From the NCBI GenBank assembly GCA_037969175.1, contig JBBKWX010000055.1, positions 1-64,000 of the forward strand: a DNA stretch of 64,000 nucleotides, written 5' to 3'. Made by a program: the position numbers and the translations under genes. The notes beneath the pieces were generated by a model, which saw nothing but the letters and a program-made list of their open reading frames with translations, was not told where the DNA came from and made no database searches. The DNA comes from JBBKWX01 sp037969175 (GTDB lineage: Bacteria; Bacteroidota; Bacteroidia; AKYH767-A; JBBKVM01). Below are positions 44,447 to 53,110 of the stretch, one piece after another. The first letter of the stretch is position 1. Each line of letters opens with the position of its first letter.

Positions 44447-46621
44447 ATGAAACAAGTGATTCAGAATTTTAAAACAGGAAAGTTATATGTGGAGGATCTC
44501 CCGGCACCAACATTAAGTTCAGGTATGGTGCTGGTTGAAAATCGTTGTTCATTGATAAGTGCAGGCACTGAGCGTGGTACAGTAAAAGCGGGGAAAGCCA
44601 GTCTTTTAGGTAAAGCAAGGCAAAGACCGGATCTTGTGAAGCAAGTTCTGCAAAATGTAAAGAAAGTAGGACTGAAAGCTACACTAGAAAAAGTTAGAAC
44701 AAAATTAGATTCTTTGGCAGCTCTGGGCTATAGCAGTTCGGGTGTCGTGAGTGCATCCATGGATACCAGTGGAATGTTCAGAGAGGGCGACCGCGTTGCT
44801 TGTGCGGGAGCAGGTTATGCTTCCCATGCTGATATCATCTCCGTGCCTCAAAACCTGGTTGTTAAGATCCCGGATTCTGTTTCTTTTGAGGAAGCAGCTT
44901 TTACAACTCTCGGTGCTATTGCTATGCAAGGCGTACGTCAGGCTGATGCAAGGCTGGGAGAAAAGATCTGTGTCATCGGACTTGGTTTGCTTGGACAAAT
45001 AACTTGTCAGCTCTTGGAAGCCAATGGCTGTAGTGTATTTGGAATTGATCTCTCCACTGAAATGGTCAATCTGGCAAACAAGACCACGCAAACAAAAGCA
45101 TACAGCCGAAATGATGCTAATTTGATGAAGGCTATTGAAAATTTCACCAATGGCCGTGGTTTCGATAGTGTGATCATAACTGCTGCTGCATCAAGCAACG
45201 ATCCTGTTGAACTTTCAGCTGAGATCAGCCGGAAAAAAGGAAAGATCATTATGGTTGGTGCTGTCAAGATGGATCTTCCACGCGAACCGCATTTTTTCAA
45301 GAAGGAGCTCGATCTTAGAATGAGCTGTTCCTATGGCCCCGGTAGATACGATAGTTCTTATGAAGAGAACGGTCATGATTATCCATATGCCTATGTGAGA
45401 TTCACAGAGCAAAGAAATATGGAAGCTTTTCTGGATCTTATTGCATCCGGTAAGATCGATCTTAAACCACTTATTACACATACCTTTCCGGTAGAGCAAG
45501 CCGAAGCAGCTTACGCTTTGGTTTTGGGTGAGGTCAACGAATTTTATATCGGCATTGTACTAACTTACGCAGATAAAAAAGATACTACCCGATTGATCGA
45601 TATCAATCCATTAAAAAGGGAGAAAATAAATGTAGCCTTTATTGGAGCAGGAAGTTTTGCTCAAAGCAACCTGGTTCCTTATGTGAAATCCGCAGGGGCT
45701 TCGCTTGAAACAGTTATCACAAACAGAGGGATCAATGCAAGGAATGCTGCCGAGAAACTGGGCTTCGCGCAAGCCGGTACGGAGGCATCCATGGTTTTGG
45801 ATAATGAAAATATCAATACCGTTTTTATAGCTACTCAACATGATTCTCACGCAGCTTATGTGATGGATAGTATCCGTGCCGGTAAAGATGTATTTGTTGA
45901 AAAACCTTTGTCCATGAAAGAAGAAGATCTTGATGAATTGATCAAGGTGTATTCGGCTTCAGGGAAATCGCGGGTGATGGTTGGTTTCAATCGTAGATTC
46001 GCTCCGGTGAGTGTTGCTTTGAAATCGGAATTTAAAGGTGTGTCAGAACCACTGGTGATGAACTTCAGGATCAATGCAGGATTTCTTCCACTTGACCATT
46101 GGACTCAGGATGCTGAAAAAGGTGGAGGTAGAATTGTGGGTGAGATTTGTCATTTCATCGACCTCATGCAATATTTTTCCGATTCAGATCCGGTAAAGGT
46201 TTATGCTTCTTGTATCAAAACCTCAAATACCGCTATCCGCAAAGAAGACAACATAAGCATCACTGTCGATTTTGCAGACGGATCAATCGGGAATCTGATT
46301 TATCTGGCCAATGCCGATAGCAGTGTTGCCAAGGAGAGAATTGAGATCAGTGCAGGTGGAGTGATGGGATTAATAGATGATTTCCGTGAAGGCTTTATAT
46401 TCCGGAATAATAAAGCTCAAAAATTGAAGCTGCAAGGCAAAGGACATAAACAAGAAGTTGAAGCATTTATTCAGGCTATAAGCGATGGAAATGATTCACC
46501 GATCTCTTTTGAATCAGCTGTGCTTACTACCCGTACTACTTTCAGAATTCAGGATGCTCTTCATACCGGCTTACCTCAACGCATTACGTTAGAGCATGGA
46601 CAGGATCAGGAAGAGCTTTAG
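44447..46621 (+). CDS. Two-domain oxidoreductase (zinc-type alcohol dehydrogenase fused to Gfo/Idh/MocA)
   Basis: This 724-residue protein joins two dehydrogenase modules. Residues ~1-385 are a medium-chain alcohol dehydrogenase fold (SAGTERGTVKAG, a GroES-like domain, Rossmann GLGLLG at 178-183). Residues ~395-724 are a Gfo/Idh/MocA oxidoreductase (FIGAGSFAQSNL, Rossmann at 400-406, and the EKP motif near residue 485). Both halves probably bind NAD(P). This fusion recurs in bacterial exopolysaccharide clusters, often beside heparinase II/III-like genes, but its reaction is not established. It overlaps the next gene by 26 bases. Confidence 0.88.
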   Translation: MKQVIQNFKTGKLYVEDLPAPTLSSGMVLVENRCSLISAGTERGTVKAGKASLLGKARQRPDLVKQVLQNVKKVGLKATLEKVRTKLDSLAALGYSSSGVVSASMDTSGMFREGDRVACAGAGYASHADIISVPQNLVVKIPDSVSFEEAAFTTLGAIAMQGVRQADARLGEKICVIGLGLLGQITCQLLEANGCSVFGIDLSTEMVNLANKTTQTKAYSRNDANLMKAIENFTNGRGFDSVIITAAASSNDPVELSAEISRKKGKIIMVGAVKMDLPREPHFFKKELDLRMSCSYGPGRYDSSYEENGHDYPYAYVRFTEQRNMEAFLDLIASGKIDLKPLITHTFPVEQAEAAYALVLGEVNEFYIGIVLTYADKKDTTRLIDINPLKREKINVAFIGAGSFAQSNLVPYVKSAGASLETVITNRGINARNAAEKLGFAQAGTEASMVLDNENINTVFIATQHDSHAAYVMDSIRAGKDVFVEKPLSMKEEDLDELIKVYSASGKSRVMVGFNRRFAPVSVALKSEFKGVSEPLVMNFRINAGFLPLDHWTQDAEKGGGRIVGEICHFIDLMQYFSDSDPVKVYASCIKTSNTAIRKEDNISITVDFADGSIGNLIYLANADSSVAKERIEISAGGVMGLIDDFREGFIFRNNKAQKLKLQGKGHKQEVEAFIQAISDGNDSPISFESAVLTTRTTFRIQDALHTGLPQRITLEHGQDQEEL

Positions 46622-47768
46622 TGATCTTCGCACTTGGTGTGAAATAGAGCATTTCAGAGGTTGGGATCCTTACGACGGTCTTAATTCCAAGCTTTTCAAA
46701 CTTACTCCATTCTACCGGTTTAAATGGACTCGTTTGATCTGGATGCAGGCTTTCAAACATTTGCCTGTAAATCTTAGATCGATCACGCTTGTTCCTAAAG
46801 AAGAAAATCCGGCAGGCTTGGGTGTTTTTCTTGCAGGTTATTGTGTGCTTTTTAAGAGTGGAAAAGATAAAGGGGAGTTGGCAAAAAGCAGGATTATAAA
46901 ACTTGCTGATCAGCTATTGGATTTGCAAACTCCGGGATGGTCAGGGAGCTGTTGGGGCTACAATTTTCCTTGGCAATCAAGAGCCTTTTTTCTTCCAAAA
47001 TATTATCCTACCATCGTCGCAACTTCACATATTGCAAATGCCTTGCTCGATGCCTATGAGATCACATCGGATGAAAGATATAAGCTTGCTGCTCGATCAG
47101 CGTGTGATTTTATTTTGAAAGATCTCAACAGAAGTGAAAATGAAAACGGTGATTTTATTTTTTCATATTCACCTTCAGATACTACCCGGGTTTATAATGC
47201 ATCTTTATTAGGTTCAAGACTTCTTGCCAGAGTTGCTGCATTGACCAGTGAAAAGGAACTGCTGATTCCGGCAAAAAAAAGTGTGGATTATTGCATGAAA
47301 GATCAGCAAGCCGATGGTTCATGGCTGTATGGCAAGTTGGAGATCCAGGATTGGATAGATAGTTTCCATACAGGGTATAACCTGGAATCACTTTATTATT
47401 ATGCTGAATTTTCAGGTGATCATAGCCATAATGATGGAGTTGCAAAAGGACTGAAATTTTATTTGGAGAATTTCTTTGAACCGGATGGATCTGCGAAATA
47501 TTATCATAACAGAAAATATCCAATAGATCTTAATCCACCCGCTCAATTGATCTTGACCTTATTGGCTGCCGGTAAACTTGAAGAACAAAATGATCTTGCT
47601 AAAAACGTATTGCTTCATGCAATTGAAAAAATGCAGGACAAGAAAGGATATTTTTATTTTCAGGATAAGGGCAAGTTCAAAATCAGGATGCCCTATATGA
47701 GATGGGTGCAAGCCTGGATGTTCTATGCCATGGCAGTTTATCTGTCAAATACAGATTCGGAAAATTAA
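46596..47768 (+). CDS. Alpha/alpha-barrel protein of the polysaccharide locus (function unknown)
   Basis: This 390-residue protein has no signal peptide. Helix pairs with QW-like repeats (DQQADGSWLYG) and aromatic-rich loops (GSCWGYNFPWQSRAFF, YHNRKYPIDLNPPAQLI) suggest an (alpha/alpha)6 or 7 toroid, as in terpene-cyclase-like enzymes, unsaturated glucuronyl hydrolases or glucuronyl C5-epimerases. I cannot name the family. The start overlaps the oxidoreductase by 26 bases, so the two probably act together. Its stop codon overlaps the stop of the convergent - strand gene. Confidence 0.65.
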   Translation: MDRIRKSFSDLRTWCEIEHFRGWDPYDGLNSKLFKLTPFYRFKWTRLIWMQAFKHLPVNLRSITLVPKEENPAGLGVFLAGYCVLFKSGKDKGELAKSRIIKLADQLLDLQTPGWSGSCWGYNFPWQSRAFFLPKYYPTIVATSHIANALLDAYEITSDERYKLAARSACDFILKDLNRSENENGDFIFSYSPSDTTRVYNASLLGSRLLARVAALTSEKELLIPAKKSVDYCMKDQQADGSWLYGKLEIQDWIDSFHTGYNLESLYYYAEFSGDHSHNDGVAKGLKFYLENFFEPDGSAKYYHNRKYPIDLNPPAQLILTLLAAGKLEEQNDLAKNVLLHAIEKMQDKKGYFYFQDKGKFKIRMPYMRWVQAWMFYAMAVYLSNTDSEN

Positions 47769-48463
47769 AGTTGATTCGTCAAATAAAGCCAATAGAATTT
47801 AAGCACCGTTTTTTGTCGCGGTAATTTTTTAGGATCGATCAATGCACGATACAAACCTTCATGTGCAATATATTTTTCCCACCACCAGGGAACATCAGCA
47901 ACTTTACCTGCATAAAGATCAAAACTCCCACCCAGTCCGAAGTATAATGCGGGGTGCAGCTTCATCAGGTCATCCATCAGATATTCCTGTTTAGGCGATC
48001 CCATAGCAACAAATACGGCATCCGGTTTTCTTTCCAGAATATCTTTTTTCGTTGCTTCTATGGTTGCAGCATCCAGAAATCCATTCCGGAAATTAGCAAT
48101 TTGTATCCCCGGAAAATCTATGTTTAATCGCTCCACCGTTTTATCAATGATCTCTTGTGATGCACCAATAAAATAAAATTTCTTGGTTTTATAATGCCTT
48201 GAGATATAATCCAGCCATAATTTACAACCGGGATATTTTATTGCCGAAATACCTTTTTTCTTCAAGCCTTTTACAACACTTGACCCATCAGCATAAGCCG
48301 TATGTGTATTTATTAATTGGGTGATACGTTCTTCATGCGTAATGATCTTTGGAGCGCTGAGGGCAATGACCAGAGTAGATGGGAGGCTGTCTAAATAGTC
48401 CAGGAATTCCTCCTTTTCCGTGAAGGCATGTACTTGCTTGTTATAAAATTTATGCTTTTGCAT
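47765..48463 (-). CDS. wecG: WecG/TagA/CpsF family glycosyltransferase (probable ManNAcA transferase)
   Basis: This 232-residue GT26 protein carries the motifs AYADGSSVVKGLKKKG, YPGCKLWLDYI, KKFYFIGAS and VFVAMGSPKQEYLM, ending in a short C-terminal tail that anchors such enzymes to the membrane. WecG adds ManNAcA to GlcNAc-PP-undecaprenol, and TagA adds ManNAc. WecB and WecC in the same locus favour the ManNAcA role. The ATG at 48463 is preferred to a TTG at 48475. It is the only - strand gene in the window, and its stop overlaps the + strand gene's stop by four bases. Confidence 0.85.
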   Translation of the reverse strand: MQKHKFYNKQVHAFTEKEEFLDYLDSLPSTLVIALSAPKIITHEERITQLINTHTAYADGSSVVKGLKKKGISAIKYPGCKLWLDYISRHYKTKKFYFIGASQEIIDKTVERLNIDFPGIQIANFRNGFLDAATIEATKKDILERKPDAVFVAMGSPKQEYLMDDLMKLHPALYFGLGGSFDLYAGKVADVPWWWEKYIAHEGLYRALIDPKKLPRQKTVLKFYWLYLTNQL

Positions 48464-48489
48464 TGGATATCCCAAGGGCTAAAATTATG

Positions 48490-48497
48490 TATATTCG
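48490..48497 (+). promoter_or_regulatory. Putative -7 element TATATTCG, + strand, divergent from wecG
   Basis: This is one mismatch from TAnnTTTG and the same variant as before tonB and wecB. It would start transcription toward the methyltransferase, face to face with the wecG start site. Confidence 0.35.
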
Positions 48498-48524
48498 CCT
48501 GTTCATAGAAGAATGATAGGATTG

Positions 48525-48555
48525 CAAAGTTAGCATTCCCATTCTTTTGCTCAAA
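48525..48555 (-). promoter_or_regulatory. Bacteroidota promoter for wecG, - strand
   Basis: On the - strand, TTTG (48552-48555) and an exact TAACTTTG (48525-48532) are 19 bases apart, the ideal spacing for TTTG-N(17-23)-TAnnTTTG. The ATG lies 61 bases further on. Confidence 0.6.
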
Positions 48556-48579
48556 GGAAGAAAACTTAAATCAAACAAA

Positions 48580-49335
48580 GTGAACATCAAGCGACTGCTA
48601 AAAGGACTCAATTATCTGCTGATAAATCCAAGATATTTTTATCTGTATTACAATTCCAATGTTGATACAATACTGCAGCGAGTAAATCCGGAAGCAAAAC
48701 CTTTTTCGGAGTATATGGCGGAATTGGATGCTAACACAGCCTATAACACGGAGCTACAGGAAAAAAGTCTTAGCATTGGAAAACGCACTTTCAAGCTTCG
48801 CCCCGAGCATTATTTTTTATACGCGGTTGTTCGTGCCCTTAAACCTGCAAAGATGATGGAAACCGGTGTATTCAATGGATTCTTCACCTCTTGTTATCTG
48901 GCGGCCTTGCATAAGAATCACCTGGAGGGCGGACCTAAAGGTCTTTTGGTATCTATCGATCTTCCGCCGGTTAGTGCTATCAGTGAAAGCACCGACAGGA
49001 TGAGTAAAACCCGACTTCCTGAAGGTCACGGTTCAGGATGGGTGATACCTGATTTCTTACGCGAATATTGGGAATTACATTTGGGAGACAGCAAGGAACT
49101 TTTACCTGCCCTGGTTAAGAAAAATACGGATCTCACCTTGTTCTTTCATGATAGTCTGCATACCTATGAACACATGATGTTTGAATATGAAGTAGTGTGG
49201 CCCTATTTGAAGAATGGCTCCCTGCTTATGAGTCATGATGTACACTGGAACAAAGCATTTCCACATATTGCAACAAAATATTCTCAGAGGGATACCATGT
49301 ACAAAGGAGTTGGATTAATTAAAAAAGTATCCTGA
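48580..49335 (+). CDS. Class I SAM-dependent methyltransferase (MTase_24-like)
   Basis: This 251-residue protein (from GTG 48580; a TTG at 48547 would add 11 poorly conserved residues) has METGVFNGFFTSCYL as the SAM-binding loop, LVSIDLPP as the acidic strand, and FFHDSLHTYEHMMFEYE as the active-site/metal region. This is the pattern of small-molecule O-methyltransferase-like proteins in polysaccharide loci. It probably methylates a sugar. There is no experimental basis for the position. Confidence 0.78.
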   Translation: MNIKRLLKGLNYLLINPRYFYLYYNSNVDTILQRVNPEAKPFSEYMAELDANTAYNTELQEKSLSIGKRTFKLRPEHYFLYAVVRALKPAKMMETGVFNGFFTSCYLAALHKNHLEGGPKGLLVSIDLPPVSAISESTDRMSKTRLPEGHGSGWVIPDFLREYWELHLGDSKELLPALVKKNTDLTLFFHDSLHTYEHMMFEYEVVWPYLKNGSLLMSHDVHWNKAFPHIATKYSQRDTMYKGVGLIKKVS

Positions 49336-49353
49336 TCTCCCGATTCCGGACTG

Positions 49354-50487
49354 ATGAAAATTATCCTGACGGATATACTGCACCGCAAGGGATTTGATGT
49401 TTATAATATTCTGAGAAGAAATTATAAACGTGACGAGATCGTATTATTTCTTGACAAACCAGGTGCCTGGAGAAGATTCATGGCAAAGGTTGTTTATGGA
49501 GGCAAGATCCATGACTTGAACAAAGCCTCAGCAAACGATTTTTCTCAAGCTATTAACACTGCCGGTGATCTTAGTGATGCGGTCTTCATCCCTGTTGAAG
49601 AGGACAGTATTAGTTTGTTTTTAGAAGGAGTCGATGCGAATTTGATTAGAAATAAAAAGTATTTACTTCCTTCACAAAATAATTTTTTGCTTGCAGCCGA
49701 TAAACTTTTACTTACTCGTTTTTGTAATCAAAATGATATTCCTGCACCGGAAGAAATAGATCCGTTTGATAGCGAAAGTGAATTTCGCCCATTTATTGCA
49801 AAACCACGTCGTGGCTCCGGTTCAAGCGGAATTGTTATCGTTGAATTTGAAAAGGATCTGGAGAAAATTTCGGGTCTCAGAAAAGATGATTTTGTATTCC
49901 AATCTTTATTGCCCGATGGAAAAAATGTGAAAGGGACTTTTCATCTTTTTCATCAGGGAAAACAAATATCGGCTTATGGACATCAGCGGATCCGTACCTT
50001 TCCACCGGAAGGCGGAGTGACAGTGTATTCCAGATTGGATACAACTGCCGAAGCAATTGAAACCGGTAAATTATTATTGGAAAAACTAAATTGGAATGGA
50101 TTAGCTATGGTGGAGACATTATATGATCCTACAGAAAAAAAACATAAAGTAATTGAAGTAAACCCCCGATTGTGGGGCTCCATTTTACTATCCGAATTTA
50201 CAGGCATACATATGCTAAATGATTATGTAAGATTAGCCTTGTCTATGGATATCAAGCAACATGAGTTGAAGACCAAGGCATATATCAGATGGATTTTTCC
50301 TTTCGATCTTATTGCATATATCAGATCCGGTTTCAGGATAAAAGGATTTTGGAATTTTAATTTTTCTACTACCTGTTATATTAATATGACCTATGCGGGT
50401 TTTTGGAGATCTTTTTTCTTTATATTGATGGGAATACTAGATCCTGCATCAATGCGGAAATTTATTAGAAAAATTTTTAATGGATAA
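49354..50487 (+). CDS. ATP-grasp domain protein
   Basis: This 377-residue protein has a pre-ATP-grasp domain (1-110) and an ATP-grasp core. Visible motifs are FIAKPRRGSGSSGI for ATP binding, a VFQSLLPDG hinge and VIEVNPRLWGS with the metal-binding E and N. This resembles carbamoyl phosphate synthase/PylC-like ligases, forming an amide or similar bond. In a polysaccharide locus it could attach an amino acid to a uronic acid. It overlaps the next gene by 8 bases. Confidence 0.8.
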   Translation: MKIILTDILHRKGFDVYNILRRNYKRDEIVLFLDKPGAWRRFMAKVVYGGKIHDLNKASANDFSQAINTAGDLSDAVFIPVEEDSISLFLEGVDANLIRNKKYLLPSQNNFLLAADKLLLTRFCNQNDIPAPEEIDPFDSESEFRPFIAKPRRGSGSSGIVIVEFEKDLEKISGLRKDDFVFQSLLPDGKNVKGTFHLFHQGKQISAYGHQRIRTFPPEGGVTVYSRLDTTAEAIETGKLLLEKLNWNGLAMVETLYDPTEKKHKVIEVNPRLWGSILLSEFTGIHMLNDYVRLALSMDIKQHELKTKAYIRWIFPFDLIAYIRSGFRIKGFWNFNFSTTCYINMTYAGFWRSFFFILMGILDPASMRKFIRKIFNG

Positions 50488-51094
50488 AAAAAGAATACTC
50501 TTTGATTTTGATAAGACCCTTACCTACGACGATTCTTTGCTGGGGTTTTTCGCCTATTGCACTCCCAAAGGATTCCTGTTTCCATTTAAACTCTTGCTGT
50601 ATTTTGTGTACATGGTCTTAGCCAAGTTGAAGATCAAAAGCATCTTGTCTTTAAAGAACTTTGGGATCAGTTTGTTTATTTCAGGAATTGAAAAAGAGAA
50701 ACTTCTGAAATTATCAACTGAATACGCTTTCCGGATCAAAACGAATAAGGTTTACAAGGAAATGTATAAATATGAACACAAGAACGATGAGAAGATAGTA
50801 GTGAGTGCATCCTTTTCGGAATACGTAAAGCCTCTGTTTCCGGATGCTTTGTTGTTGTGTTCTGAATTGATTTACAAAGACAATAAACCCTATAAAGTGG
50901 GTCGACATTGCTTTGGAAAAGAGAAAGTGAAGATGTTACAAGAGCAGGGTATTGAAAGCGTTTATGAGTGCTATACAGATAGTCTGCATGACCTTCCCCT
51001 GATTGAGATGTCCCTGAATAAATTTCTTGTTCGAGGTGATTCCATCATAAGATGTATGTCTGTAGATGAATTTCGTAAATTGGCCGCTCGATGA
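50480..51094 (+). CDS. HAD superfamily IB phosphatase-like protein
   Basis: This 204-residue protein has the HAD motif FDFDKTLTYDDSL with nucleophile D9 and acid/base D11, motif II VSASFSEYV, and motif III around CYTDSLHDLPLIEM. This is the SerB-like IB subfamily with a helical cap. The substrate is unknown; a sugar phosphate is plausible. It is joined to its neighbours by 8-base and 4-base overlaps. Confidence 0.85.
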   Translation: MDKKRILFDFDKTLTYDDSLLGFFAYCTPKGFLFPFKLLLYFVYMVLAKLKIKSILSLKNFGISLFISGIEKEKLLKLSTEYAFRIKTNKVYKEMYKYEHKNDEKIVVSASFSEYVKPLFPDALLLCSELIYKDNKPYKVGRHCFGKEKVKMLQEQGIESVYECYTDSLHDLPLIEMSLNKFLVRGDSIIRCMSVDEFRKLAAR

Positions 51095-51939
51095 ACATTC
51101 TCACATTTGACATAGAAGAATGGTTTCATATTCTCGACCATCCAGCAACAAGAACTGAAAAACAATGGGGGAACTTTCCTTCCAGAATCCATTCAAACAT
51201 GGAAAGGATACTTTCAGTTTTGGAAGCTCAGGAACTTAAGGCAACTTTTTTTTGTTTGGGTTGGATAGCTCAAAAATATCCTGAAGTGATACGGCAAATA
51301 AGTGATGCCGGATTTGAAATCGCCAGTCATTCTTCTACTCACCAACTGGTCTATGAGCAAAACAGATCCGAATTTCGGGATGACCTGAAAAGATCGATTC
51401 AAGTGCTGGAAGATGCGACAGGAAAAAAAGTAAGTACGTACAGAGCTCCGGGTTTTTCAATTACATCTAGTGAAAAATGGGCATTTGAAGTAATGGCAGA
51501 ATTAGGTATCGATACAGATTGTTCGATCTTCCCTGCCTCAAGAGGACATGGAGGTTTCAGTGAGTTCGGCTACGCACAACCATGCACGATAAGTTATAAT
51601 GGAATTGAATTAAAAGAATTTCCTATTAATACACATCGGTTTCTGGGCAAGGATATTATTTTCAGCGGAGGTGGCTTTTTTCGAATTTTGCCCTATCCAT
51701 TGATCAGGAAAATGATGAAATCAAGTACCTATGTAATGACCTATTTTCATCCGAGAGATTTTGACCCGGGGCAACCTGTAATAGCGGATCTGCCATTATC
51801 CAGGAAGTTTAAATGTTATGTTGGTTTAAAAAATGCCTTGCCGAAATTTAAGACGTTAACTCAGGAGTTTGAATTTATTGATATTGAACAAGCAAAATCC
51901 TTAATAGATTGGCAACAAGTACCCAAGATCACGCTCTGA
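51091..51939 (+). CDS. NodB-type polysaccharide deacetylase with DUF3473
   Basis: This 282-residue protein opens with TFDIEEWFHI, the DIEEWFH signature of the polysaccharide deacetylases linked to exopolysaccharide and exosortase loci. Metal and catalytic motifs are ASHSSTHQLVY and YRAPGFSIT. The C-terminal DUF3473 region has FPINTHRFLG, GGGFFRILP and MTYFHPRDFDPGQP. It should N- or O-deacetylate the polysaccharide or a precursor. It starts with an ATGA overlap on the HAD gene. Confidence 0.9.
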   Translation: MNILTFDIEEWFHILDHPATRTEKQWGNFPSRIHSNMERILSVLEAQELKATFFCLGWIAQKYPEVIRQISDAGFEIASHSSTHQLVYEQNRSEFRDDLKRSIQVLEDATGKKVSTYRAPGFSITSSEKWAFEVMAELGIDTDCSIFPASRGHGGFSEFGYAQPCTISYNGIELKEFPINTHRFLGKDIIFSGGGFFRILPYPLIRKMMKSSTYVMTYFHPRDFDPGQPVIADLPLSRKFKCYVGLKNALPKFKTLTQEFEFIDIEQAKSLIDWQQVPKITL

Positions 51940-52012
51940 TCAGTATTAATTTCTTTTTAATAGAATATGATTGTAAACTAAGTCAAAACGCTACATTTGC
52001 TCCGTTAATTTT

Positions 52013-52020
52013 TATGTTTG
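52013..52020 (+). promoter_or_regulatory. -7-like element TATGTTTG immediately before the WecA-type gene
   Basis: This is an exact TAnnTTTG match only 4 bases before the ATG at 52025, with TTTG at 51996-51999 (13-base spacing, short). If used, the transcript would be leaderless or nearly so. Confidence 0.3.
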
Positions 52021-52024
52021 TAGT

Positions 52025-53092
52025 ATGCAAGTGTTCCTCTATGGCTTTTTGACAGCGTTTGTAGTAACGTATGTTGCAATTCCTTCGATTATTGGAGTAG
52101 CCAAAGTGAAGCATCTATATGATGTGCCAAGCGGACGGAAGACACATAAGTCAAGTGTACCTACTTTAGGCGGTTTGGCGATTTTTGCAGGTTTTATTTT
52201 TTCATATACATTTTGGAGTGCAGAGATAGTTTTCCCGGCCCGGCCTTATATTTTATCGGCTGTTATAATTTTGTTTTTCATAGGGATCAAAGATGACCTG
52301 ATCGATATCAGTCCTTTAAAAAAATTGATCGGCCAGTTTGCTGCAGCAAGTATTTTGGTCTTTTATGCCAATTGTCGCATACAGTCATTTTATGGTATTC
52401 TGGGGATTCATGAATTATCCTATGTTGCAAGTGCAGCGTTTTCAATACTTACTATTCTCATTATAGTAAATGCATATAATCTAATTGATGGCATTGACGG
52501 TCTTGCCGGTGGGATAGGCGTTATCTCCGCATCTGTTTTTGGAGTTTACTTTATCTTGAATCATCAATACGGGGAGGCGTTAATGGCTTTTGTACTTGTT
52601 GGTAGCCTGGTCGCATTTTTGAAGTTTAATTTTTCCCCGGCAAAGATCTTTATGGGAGATACAGGTTCGCTGGTGGTCGGATTTATTTTGGCATATTTGG
52701 CGATAACTTTTATTCAAGGGTCGAGCAATTCAATTGTAGCGATCAATACAGATAGCAATAGACCAGCAATAGCTGTTTCTATTTTATTTATCCCTTTGTA
52801 CGACACATTAAGAGTGATCATTATTAGATTGATCAAAAAAAACTCACCCTTTTCACCCGATAATAATCACATCCATCATTCACTTATAGATATGGGATTG
52901 AGTCATATGCAAGTTTGTATCGTGCTATATATTGTGAATATTAGTTTCATCTTTTTCACATTTAGTTTACAAAATCTGGGAGGTGCTGAACTGCTGCTTT
53001 TTGTTTTTATTGGTGCAGTGCTATTATCCTTTCTTACCTACTTTGTAAAACGCTGGTATAAATCTTACTGGGTCTCTCATCATACAGAATGA
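52025..53092 (+). CDS. WecA/MraY-type undecaprenyl-phosphate glycosyl-1-phosphate transferase
   Basis: This 355-residue integral membrane protein has about ten helices. Signatures include DVPSGRKTHKSSVPTLGG in the first cytoplasmic loop, FIGIKDDLIDISP, NAYNLIDGIDGLAGG, FMGDTGSLVVG and NNHIHHSLIDMG. These fit the WecA branch rather than MraY proper, since no murein genes are near. It would transfer GlcNAc-1-P (or a similar sugar) to the lipid carrier and so begin each repeat unit. It closes the polysaccharide locus. Confidence 0.9.
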   Translation: MQVFLYGFLTAFVVTYVAIPSIIGVAKVKHLYDVPSGRKTHKSSVPTLGGLAIFAGFIFSYTFWSAEIVFPARPYILSAVIILFFIGIKDDLIDISPLKKLIGQFAAASILVFYANCRIQSFYGILGIHELSYVASAAFSILTILIIVNAYNLIDGIDGLAGGIGVISASVFGVYFILNHQYGEALMAFVLVGSLVAFLKFNFSPAKIFMGDTGSLVVGFILAYLAITFIQGSSNSIVAINTDSNRPAIAVSILFIPLYDTLRVIIIRLIKKNSPFSPDNNHIHHSLIDMGLSHMQVCIVLYIVNISFIFFTFSLQNLGGAELLLFVFIGAVLLSFLTYFVKRWYKSYWVSHHTE

Positions 53093-53110
53093 TCTGAATA
53101 CCTTTATTTG

